Positions 33,152 through 45,100 of a DNA stretch of 64,000 bases are shown here, in pieces. The position numbers and the translations under genes were made by a program. Where the stretch lies: NCBI GenBank assembly GCA_030248295.1, contig JASANH010001234.1:806001-870000 (forward strand). Reading direction: 5' to 3'. Position 1 is the first letter of the stretch; every line of letters starts with the position of its first letter. Below the pieces are notes generated by a model, which worked only from the letters and a program-made list of their open reading frames with translations, was not told the DNA's origin and ran no database searches. The stretch is from Mesodorylaimus sp. YZB2_4. Taxonomy: Eukaryota; Nematoda; Enoplea; Dorylaimida; Dorylaimidae.

Positions 33152-36100
33152 TCACGGATATAGCAATGTATTTTCACTAATCGACATTCTAAATCTTAAT
33201 TTTTCTGGTTTTTCATATCGAAAAACCACACTAAACATACCGCCTCCGAATCTTTTGGCTAACCAATTATTTTTCAGAACAGCAGCTTTCAGTGATTCGC
33301 AGGTGAATGCAGTCGAGTAATTTGTATGTATAGCTCTTCCCATACCTTCTAGAATAATTAAATCAACATTCATTTTTGTAATCAACGATGCCAAAGCGCC
33401 GTCCAGTCGACTAAAAAGTTTGAATTATATTTTTAATCGCAAAGATCCTTTTTGTTTACCTTAAATCCAAACACGGCGATCCTTGTCCATTTTCGGCCAC
33501 AATTAACGATCCGCTATTCATCGAGTCTTTAATGACGGGGCAAATCGTGCTGACACGTTCTGCTAATACTTCCAATTCCCCGTGCGTCACATCATTCAAG
33601 GCTGGTCTCGAATTGGCGCAAAGAATAACCTAAAAAAAACATGTTTACCAAAAATTTTTTGAAAAAATTTCATCTCACTTTTGTTCCTCTTCTAAGCAAT
33701 TCTCTGGCAAATGGGAATATTCCCAAGACCACATCGGCTCCGCTATTATCTACAAATATACAAGCGCAATTGTGCGGTTCTGGTTCACGTAATCGATCGA
33801 TCCACGCCGCCAAATCGTCCACCAACCACGGACGTGCTAAAAGCAATAAATTTTTTGAAATTCCCGCCGAAAATTCTGCTCATAGCAGTTGTGTCTGCAA
33901 TATGAATGTGCGCCATCTGCTATAAAAAGTTCAAATTCCAAATCCTTAAGCTTGAATTTTCATTCAGTCAAATAATTTTAAATTTCAAATCCAAATTTCC
34001 CGTCGACACAAGGAGCGTTTCAATCTTTTTTTGGCTAATAAATTGTAAAAATTAGTATTTTCATTACTGCGCTGCACATATTGCAAACTTTGACTTTTCG
34101 AATTTCCCGCCAAAAACTTTGCTTATAACAAACGTCAATTGTCCATAATTTTAAATTGTGCGCCTTTCCTCATTGAAAAATTCAAATTTCGAATCCTAAA
34201 ACTTGAATTTCTTTTCCGATAATTTCAAAAACTATCAAATTTCAGATTGAAAATTTAAGTTAAAATTTCACGAGAATTAAAATTTTTATTTCGAATTTCT
34301 CGGTGACACAAGGCGCATTTAAATCTTATTTTTTACTAAGAAATTGTAAAACTTATAGATCGTGCCGAAAACAGTAAACAACTTTTTGAACAGTGAATTT
34401 TTGAATTTCCCGCTAAAAACCTGCTTATACCAATCGCAACTCAAAATTGTGCGCCTTTCGTCACTGGAAAATTCAAATTAGGAATCGTAGAGCTAGAATT
34501 TTATTTCAGATTTTTCTATTTTTTAATCGATAATCATAACTAAAAATCGAAATTAAAATTCATCGGCGAAACAAGGCGCATTTAAACTTGATTTTTTCGA
34601 TTTGAATTCGTAATATTAAAATTTCATATTTGATATTTAACGTTTTCAGGGACAATTTTTCTTTTTTGTAGTTTATTCAGGGCGGGGAAAATGATTTCCC
34701 CTAATTTTTTGCAAGTTTTCAAAACAAAGATTTTTCCCCTGATTTTTTACTGCTGCCACACTTCTAAATCGATTTCAACAAATTTACTCTTCCTTGGTCA
34801 ACCGATTTTGCAAAATCCGATCGATCGGATTTTTGTCAAACCGTTAACAACCTCAGATGAGGCGGGTAATTCAAAATTTGAAACTTCAAAATGCAACTTT
34901 TCACTGTTTTCGCTGATTTACGTTTTAAAATTCGTAGTTTCCTAGCCTCGTACAATCCATATTTTCGACCTGCAGACCATGCTTTTTTTTCAAATTTCTA
35001 TTCCCAACTTTTACTTACGTTGTAAAACTTCTTGCGCTTTGGTGAACGACAATCCTTCGTCGCTTTCTAAAAGATTCACCACTTCTTTCGCGCCCCAATC
35101 GAATACATTGCCAGCCAATAATCCGGCAGCCAATTCTTCCTGACGCGAATCCCACGACAACGCGTCCAAATGTCTCAAATGATCGGGTAATATCCGCAAA
35201 GCGCATTCATTTTCTTCTTGTTTTTGCTAAAATTAAACATAAAAGCTGTTAAAATCCATTTTCATCAATTTTTACTTTGATTTTTTAAATTAAAAATTTG
35301 GTATTTTTGAACATCTGAGTTTTTTTTGATCAGCCCTTTTTCTTTTTTGGGCCCAACAGAAAATATACATTCTCAAAAAAGGGCATGTAATTCAAAATTT
35401 TAAATGTCAAAATGCAGCCATCTACTAATTTATGGTTTTCTCAACGTCTAGAAATCGAATTCAGTAACAGTCCCACCCACGGGCACTCTGCACCCCCCCC
35501 CCCCCCTCCACATCACTTACATGCCAATACGAGTCCACGAAGTAATACTCGTTCAACAGTTGCTCATTCAAGTCCAATAAGCTACGAACATTCAAACAGC
35601 CGTAGGCACTAAAACAAAGCGTACTGTAACTTATATGCACCAGCTGAGACCAGTTTCACTGTGATAGTGAAACTGGCCCACATCCAGTGATTCGAGTTTA
35701 GGCTTCCCTCACTTGGGTTTTTGGGTTTCTTACTTCAAAAAAACCCGGAAAATCACATGATTTTAGGCGCTGACCACTCAGTCAGACGGCTCTGATATTT
35801 TGCAGAGAGCTTTCTTTTACATCAAGGAGTAAATTGTAATTTTTGGTTTTCTCAAGTTGGATGTTCCCTTTCATGAATCTGGGACCACGCCTCGGAGAGC
35901 ACAACACTTGGGAACTAACCCTTGACCATTCTCGTCCTGCACTGCAGCGAGCAGGGCCAGCATCGACCGACCTTAAGCCTCAATCCCGATCTGATCCGCT
36001 TCAAAAAATTAAAAATTGGTATAAGGGCGTGGCGGGAGTGGTTTTTGTCCCGCTCCCGCCCACGCCTGCCTGAGCGGAGTATGCTCCCACCCAATCCCGC

Positions 36101-39100
36101 CCACGGCTCACCAAACGTACTCGCGCTTGCCGCCCGCGGCTTTTCCTGCAAGACATTCTCGCCCGCGCTTTAGAAAAACATGCCCACTCCCGCCCATGAG
36201 ACGAAAAGTCACTCCCATTCCCGCCCGTCCGCAGAGAAGAAGCTATTAAAACCACAGGTTCTCTCTCTTCCTGCGTAATACCAGCTGAGTAGATAAAACT
36301 CACAGGGAATTCAAGACATAAAAACCACCCTGTCACAAAATCAAGACATTTCAAAGCAAATCGGCATTACTTCTCAAAAATAAAAGATCAACAACATTTT
36401 TTGGATTTACTTGAGACTGCAGCTTGCATTGTCAGACAGCACGGCTAGGCCAAAGCACAAATGTGACGGGAGTTACACGCTCCCGCTCCCGCCCGCCATT
36501 TTTGGAGTCTGCTCCTTCCCGCCCGCCGCACGAAAAAAACTCCCGCATTTGCGGGAGCGGCGCACGGTCCTAGTCCTCACCAACCTGCTCTGCTTCTTCG
36601 CTGGCGCTTTCTGTCAGACCACACCAAAGGACACAGGAGAATTAACCAGCGCCTATATCGGGTTTAAATGCTGATTTGAGTCGGCATTTTCTCATCATAG
36701 CATCATATTATCATTTTCAAGCAAATACAGCGCAAAAAATTTTTAGGTACCGATTCGGGCCGATCCAACGGTCGGATCAGATCGGGGACCAATCCACCCG
36801 TCAGATCGGTAGATCGGCCGATGCTGGGAGCAGGGCACAGCCGTGTCTAACCAGGACGGCTTTGGTCCACTCTGCCGCACCCCTCTGGTAAGCGTGCGAG
36901 GATAGTTTATACTGCATCAATTCAGACACCAAAAATGACTCGACCCTGTCAGGTCACTTTCCGACCAGTATACAGCACACTAGTGTCCGACCGGGGCCCC
37001 GACCCCGATCCCCGTCCCCGCGGGAATGGCCGTCCCCGTCCCCATCCCCATCCCCGTCCCCGCCCAGCACCAGCGTCCCAGGATGATACTGGGCGAGGCG
37101 GGAGGAACCTTCCCGGATGGCGTTCAAAAACCAGTTTCCTGATCTTCTACTCGTTCAGCAGGGGAGTCGCCCAGAGCCAGGTGTGCAAGGCCAACTGCGG
37201 CCTCCCCAGTCAGGGTTGCTGGCCCCAACAGTGCCATCGCCTCCCAACTTTTCCCTTTTCGATGCCATTCCAGTTGGGAATAAGAGTCCTGATGAAGCCA
37301 AACTCCATGTCGAGAATGAACGACCAAGAAGACGATAAGACGAAAGGTTTTAAAGGCTTTTGTGCGCACTACTGGTGAAGATAAGAAGTGTTTGTCTTGA
37401 AAAATTTGAAAACTTGCAGCGGTTGACTATCTACCGCAGCTGACCACTTTTTGCTACCCCTTGCCCCTTCACGGATGGCCCCAGGTACTGTAGACACCTC
37501 CTGTCATCCTTCACTAGCTTGTAGACAGTCGTTGTGCCCCTCCCGATACCAGGCAGAGGGAGGCATGAGAGACCGAAAACTGTCAGAAAACCCCGACCGG
37601 AGGGAGCCAAGTCTCTCGACTGTATCTGCCGCTGAAACATCAACCGGCCAGGAGAGAGGAATGCTGGATACACACAAACACCCCTCATCCCCTGCCACTG
37701 TTTACACTTGACATATCAATGCCCCGACACATCGCCTAGCCCCTATAATCAAGGGGTTGCACCCAAATCAGACTTATACGCCCCTCCTCTCCAGCAGACC
37801 ATTTCACATTGGAAAATTCAAATTTCCCGCTTAAAGCCGCTTATGACAAAGTTGAAAAGTCCCTTAATTTAAAGCCTGTGCACTACAAGTATTCACACGA
37901 ACTTTCTTTTGACAAGTTTACGGCTATAATTGGTTCTCTTTTCAAAAAATGGCCGGAAGTTGTTGCTATTCCGTTCAAAAACCTTTCAAAACCACTCGGC
38001 ACTAACGAGCAGGATGTGTTTCCAACCTGAAACTTGCTCTATTCGTTTCTTTGAGTATTTTTGCGCCCCTCATCCCCTGCCACTGTTTGCACTTGACATA
38101 TTAATTCTATCTAATCCTAGGCTTAGGCTTAGTCTGGCGCTTCCTTGTTTGCAGATTCGCCTGACTAAAAAATGCGTGTCTCCGTTAGCCGTGTCTTCTA
38201 AAGCGTGCGGGGATAGTAAACACATCCTGCTCGTTAGTGCCGCGTTTCAAAACCGGGACACACTACGCACAAGTTTTGCAGTGAGTAACTTTTCATCTAT
38301 GTAAAACTGTCATAAGCGGCTTTAGGCGGGAAATTCAAATGTTACGTTGTCCGAGATCTGTGAAATGGTGTGTAGGTCAATCTGGCCATCGTAAAAAGCC
38401 CACATTCGTACTTACAAAGGATGTTGTTTCAATAACCTCAAGTGTTGTATATAACGATGTTGAAAATTTCTCGCTCTTTCATGCGCATCCTCGCTATGCG
38501 GTTGACTTTCCACAGCTTTCTTCACAGTCTAAAAATAACACATTGCCAAAAACCAGTGTCATTCCAACATTTTTTCCAAAAAAATTCCGATCCTAATTTT
38601 TCCATGCTGTGTCAACATCTAAAGAAAAAGCGGGTAATTCAAAATTTGAAACCTTTTTGGCCAGAGAGTCAACAGTATAGCATAGAAGTATTGCATACTT
38701 TTCCGCCTCGAGCCAAAAACCCGCTTGGAATTGGCCCATTCCTCTCAGTCTCACCTTATCGATACCCCCTTCGAAACAGTCGAGCCAATATTCGCGCGCT
38801 TCATCGTCCTGAGTCAAATCGACCGTGTCCGGCAAGTAATCACCGGGTTTCAACAATAGCGGGCAATGTACTAAATTTTTTTGTGCGCAATCCATTTCCA
38901 ACAATTGAATTAGTGCACTGCGCGATTGACTCTTCGATAAGAAGGCGGCCGGAATGGGTACGTGCAGGCCCGAACTGCCCGCGTAGTGTTCGCTCCACGA
39001 ATACAACGATGGCGTGTCTGAAATGGACCAGCCACTCTCCATTACCCAGCCCATCGTCCCCGGCAGTTTTTGAATTCCCGCCAATTGTGGCCACTATTCC

Positions 39101-42100
39101 TACTGCAAAACGATATGGAAGAGATCAATACAGTGTGCGCACGGACCGATCGATCAAGGATACTGGCCACCGAGTTCTCTATGACTGCGCGCTCAGGACA
39201 GAGTTCTCTGCCACTCTGTCACCGAGAGGGCGTACTGCCTCCAGAGTCCCCGATCCAGAGCGCACTGTCCTGCGTTTTCAGAAACTGGAACTCTGTCCCT
39301 GCGTCTAGAGAGGCGCTGCTAAAAAAGAGAGAAAAACATTTTCTGCTCTTTGCACAAAGAGGCGAGGCGCGGCGCAAACCAGTCGGAAACGGGGGCTTCA
39401 TGCAGGACAGAGATCCTAAATGATTAGAATATACGAGAACAGAACGATGTGATAACCATATGCACAATTGGTTTTCTGTAGTGCTTTTCATCGATTAGAG
39501 AGGGGAAGTTTGAAAATATTGATACATCCGATACGAGTAAAAATCATGAAAGAATCGTATAAGAATGACAGATCGATTTCTGTCCGATCACTCGGCGGAT
39601 GATTGGCTGATCGATCCGCTGTTTGATATGATCGGGTGATCGATATGATCAGCTGGTCTGATCGATACGATGAGCTGATCTGATCTATATGATCGACTGA
39701 TGGATCGATCGATGAATCATATTATCAGGTTAATCAAACAGCAGAATGAATGATCGATCACCCGATCAATCACTCGATCAACTAATCAATCGATCACACG
39801 ATCAATCAATCGATCGATTGATATAAGTGATCAGATCGATCATATTGACTGATCAAATGGTCACAATGGTCAATCGAATACTCGAATTCAACAACATGAT
39901 CAATAAATCACACATGTGAGGATCATGGAGTGGACTCTTTGAAAGCGAAAAGCTAGGCTCAGAAAATGAAAAAGTACAGGTCACAATCGCCCTCAAACCG
40001 AAATTTTGACTTTATTTTCGGATTCAGCGATAAAAACTGCATCGGTTAACACCTTGTTTAAAATTTTAGAGACGATCGTCGATTTTTAGAATCGATAGAA
40101 ATGGGTCCCTGCGTTTTTGCACAAACTTTGACTTTCTTGTGCAAAAACGCAGGGACACCGATCGGGGACTCAGTACGGGCGCCTAGGCCTGGTCGCTTTT
40201 ATACTCATTTTCCTGACTTTGGTGCATTTTTATACTGGTCCCGAGTTTTCAGGGTCGGGTGAAGTCTGGGACAGAGTACAGTAATCCTCGAACATGAAAA
40301 TCTGGGACCATTCCAAGCAGTGCGCCGCTCTGTCACAGAGAACTCGGTGGCCAGTACAAATGAGCCTTCAAACTGAAGACACTGGTAGCTTTTCGAATAA
40401 ACGATATAGTCTATTGTTTTAAATATTTAAAGTTGATATTTATCTATATTCTGTTCTTTGCCCTTCTCGGCCCGTGCGCACACTGCGTTCACACCCGCAC
40501 AACCACATTGTTTTGCAATAGGAAAATTGGCGGGAATTCAAAAAGTACGTGCGGTCTATAAAATTTCCATCAATCACTTACTCACTCCATCCAATTGTTT
40601 CGTATCTTCCTCGGCTCCTTTCAAAAACGCACCCACCGCCCCCAAATATCCTTCGTGTCGTAAAAATAAGGCATTCATTTCACCCTGAAACATCTTCAAA
40701 ATTTACGCTAATCTCGTCTGGCAATCGATCGATCGAAGCCACTGATTGTGAGCCGTTGTCACTAGTGTTCGTCTAGGATTCTGATCCCGATCCCGGTCGA
40801 GATTGCTCCTCCAAAACCCCAACCCGATTAAAAAAATGGTCGGGATCGAATGTTGGGGACACGTTCCAGGAAGGGAATGTTCCGGGAGGGGAAGCTGGAG
40901 AAACTTTGGCCGATAATTGAACTGGCAGAGAGGAAGACAAGGATTTGTTTGCTAATTCGTGACTGATTCCCCGCTGTTTTTTGCCTGCCTGATTTTAAAT
41001 GCAATGATGAGTGCTGCACTGAAAATTATCAAGGAGTTTATGGAAATGAAGTTTTCCGGCTCTGCTATATTTGCTGGCTACTCGGGCCGGATTGTTGGTC
41101 ATCTGCAGCGAATCAAAAAAGGAGGATAAGCACTCTCTAAAAATCCCGACCCTTGTCGGGATTGAGCGAGTCCAGGTCCCGAACGAATGCACACATTTCA
41201 AAGTGGCCCCCTGTCAGCCAGAGGGCACTCGACATTTTACTTCGTCCATGCCAAAGTGCCCTCAGCCCAGCATCACAAACTCATGAGCACATGGGCGAGG
41301 TCTGGTCTCCCCCCCCCCCCCCTAAGCACAGCACTCACCTTGCTCCAATAGGATATGGCGAAGGAAATGGTCCTCATTGTGAACGGATGTCCGCGTATGA
41401 AATATCCACCGAAATATATCCGTTTCAAGTTATGCACTTGAGCGTACAGGCACGCGATCTGGCCAATGCAATTGCTGATGGTCAAAAGGAGACTTCGAGC
41501 AACGTCGCAGTCTTTGAAACCGTGCTCGTCTACAATAGGAAACTCTGCAGGTCTGTTTGGCCTGTGAAGGCAGTGCCTTGACTGGCCGCTCGATACACTG
41601 CTCTAGCCGAGCCGAAAACCCGTCGGGCTGATGTCCAAGGCACCTACGACTAGGTGACCTGCCTGGAGAGTTTCTCGAGACCACCCGCTCCCCGCGGTAT
41701 CTTCTCTAATGTAGGGCTACTCAGCCTACACAATGCACTTGGATCACTCAGGCATCACCGACCCCCGACACACACTATCAACTCCAACCACCATACGGCC
41801 GCGGTGGTGGAGCGGCTCGGCACTCTTCTACCCTCGCTTGATAGGGAGTGTCTGGACTCGACCTGGGTTCGATCCCCGGTGACGGAGGTTGGTTTGCGAA
41901 CCATAACTCTCGCTGACCTGGCACGACAGGCTGTGGCGCGGGTGACTCACCCAGTGGCCAGAGGTGCTCCTAGTGGAGACACACGGGGAACCTTCCGTCA
42001 GAGCTGGTCACCTAGTACCGTCGAGGGGGAGGCTGAACGAGTAGAGAATGAGGAAACTGGTCTGAGCAGTCGGTAAGGACCCTCCCTTCTCGCCCACTAT

Positions 42101-45100
42101 CATTCCTAGGACGCTGGTGCTGCCACAGGATGACCTTTCAGGGGTGCTCCTACTGACTGGTCGAGGCCTCACAGCCTCGCTTATCACATCATGACTGCCG
42201 CTCTGCTACAGGCAATACAGGCTGAAAGTCCCAAGGGAGTGACGTAGGGAAAGTCCCAACCCACAACAGACTGCTATCACCATCACCCACACGTGCTGCC
42301 GAGCTGGGGGACGGCTTCCGAGACAACTTTCCAGGCTTCTAATGCACGCTGAAACATAAAACCAACAGGACCAACAGAAAGTATGCACTCTACAGGAAAG
42401 TGACCTCTTCAGCGTCCGACACTGCTCGACCTCACAATCTAGCCGATGCAGCTGCTGCTGAGCCTGTAATGGGACAGCCCTGCAGTGGTCCGCCTCCACG
42501 ATAAGTCAGGCCAAGCGCGAGGTCGAGTGACTGGTCTGGTTTGCAGGCATCGGCCGAGGCTTGGTCTCAAGTTCTTCTTAATTCCTACTCAGATCCGTCA
42601 GAAGCCCTTCGACGGCCGGAACGCGCGGCTACTCCCTGAATTGAGAATCTAGACGGCCCTTCTGGTGTGCTAGAGCTCAATACGAGGTGTCGTGGACTGC
42701 GTAGGGTGGTTCCTGACTTGAGCCCCTCTCTGGCCAACTAGTAAAGAACGACCAAACACACAAGAGCCTTGCTCTTTGCGCCTCCAAACGGGGGCATCTT
42801 GCATCAGAGGCTCGGACACTGAACCATGATGCTGCTCGGCAAGCTACTCCAAGGCTTCTAATTCTTTACAAACCATCCTCCGTCGCCGGGAATCGAACCT
42901 GGGGCGAGTCCAATCTTAACCCACAACATAGCCCCTCCCTTGAAACACCCGACTCACCACCAGACGTCGATTCTCGCAACGACCTCACAGTCCGACCGAA
43001 ACTGCTCGCTATCAAATCACCGGGCAAACCCAACTTCTGATAAGCACCGCCATAAATATCCGACACTAACATGTCCACGTTTCGATGGTCCCCTTCTTCG
43101 GCCAACTTCAATAGTTCATCGAATCCCTGAAACATAGACCAGTGCTGCAGTATCTTCCACCCGCACAGGAGGACATGCCACCAAGTCACCTCGCTGACCC
43201 TGTTAGTAACTGACCGACTGTAAAAGCACACTTGAGATAGCGCCACTCACGATCATGAGAGGGCCAGCTACCAAAATCCAATCAATCCCATGCTTCCTTG
43301 AGAAAATTTGTTACCACTTCTCTCTTTTCATATTGCCTACCAGCCCCGTTCGGTTCTGGTGTCAGCTTGTGACACTAGAATGCGAGTTCAACAGAAGGGA
43401 CCTGGCTCTTTTGAACTAACAACCTAGCCTCTACCCGTCCGCAAAGAGCTCACAACAGCCGATACCCCCAGCCCCAACAGTACAGTACCTTGGCTTCGGT
43501 CAACAACGACCCGAGGCCCCAAAATGTTCCACCACCAACAGACGAACCGCCGATTCGCTCGAACGTTCCACTGCCTGTCACCTGGAAAAACAGATCCCTT
43601 TCATATTCCATCCCCAAATACGCGTCATACTTCATCCCTAGCCGAGCACCACAGCGCACGCGAGGGCCAGTGTAACCAAGCCTGGCAGGCGTGGAAGGGA
43701 GGTGGCCGAAGTCAGCGGGACAAAAACTCCAACTGGAGCGGGCATGTCTTGCCACTGTATCTGCGGCTGAAACATCAACCAGACGGGTTGACATTGCCCA
43801 GCCAGGGGAGAATATCGATTACTCTCTCTTACTCGCCATTGCCTACCAGGCACCAGGGTTACACTAGGAACACACAGATTGACAATCAATTTTCTACCCA
43901 GGCGGGAGTCGAACCCTCACCTGCAAGTGTGAGAGGCGGAGGCCTTGGCTGCTAGACCACGACCCGGGTATGAAACATGCATCCAAGGGATAGCAGACAA
44001 GTGCCACGTCCAGCCGCCCCACACCACCAAAGTCGGCTCAAGCAGCCAGTTTGCTTGGCAGAGCTGGAAACCCAGTCGGCCTAGGTTCAACTTTGGCCGT
44101 TATGAGAGCCCAGTGAAGATCTCTGCGCGCCTGGCACGCTTGGCGGTGAGATCGATTTGATTCGATATAAATCGATTTGATTCGATATAAATCGATTTGA
44201 TTCAATATAAATCGATTTGATTCGATATAAATCGATTTGATTCGATATAAATTGATTTGACTCGATATAAATCGATCTGATTCGATATAAATCGACTCGA
44301 TTATAAATTATCATTATCTATATTTGATCAGAATTGAATCGATTTCCCACCGCCATGTATGCAAGGCGCAAAGATTCATCCCTCTGGCGTCGATAAACCA
44401 GGAGAGACCTTGCAGGGCGGGAGGAAGGCTCTGGAATCCAGGTCCCCTTATGGGCACGGGTAGAGTATGATTACCCCGGGGGTAAAGAGCCAAAGATCGA
44501 CCCTCCCCTGGATGGGTCACAGTCCACTCACCTTGACAATACTGACCCCGGAACCGATATTGACCAGCAGGTACGGGAAGAGGTTGCACGGGTCCACCGT
44601 CTGGAATTTGTACCTGACCGCCTCGTGGTGATGATAGGTGAACGATTCGTCGGGGATATTCCGTAGAAGGAAATTACACCCTTTGATAAGGCACTCGATT
44701 TCGTCCTCCTTGTCCACCCTGAAATATCAAGCATATGCAAGACCAGTCGATATGCGCCCTGCTCCTCCCACTCGAGCCCTTGAAGGAATGTCCACCCTAC
44801 GCACAGCAGAGTCGTGTCCCAGTCCGCGGTCGACCGACCTCTGAAGCCTGTACAGCCTAGCATTGCCACGACACTCCCCAGCTAGGAAACGACAACCCCT
44901 CCGGTTGATGTTTCAGTCGCGGGTGTAGTCGCTGTGAACTCTTTTTCTCAGGGATTGCAGTCTCTCATATCTCTACTATGCGTGAGGCTACTGTTTCCCT
45001 TTCTCGTCAGAGGCCCCCATCAACAATCACCTAGGACATGTCCTGAAGTCTGACTTCGGTTAACAAGCCCTATCCCGAAACCAAAAACATTTGCATCGAG

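Noticed and set aside
36560..36625. Candidate for the missing PANK4 exon (minus strand)
   Set aside because: Borders resemble splice sites, but the 30-base segment gives the wrong phase and no family similarity.
44087..44314. Repetitive Tyr/Ile/Ser peptide frame
   Set aside because: Translation of the 20-bp minisatellite, with no independent coding evidence.
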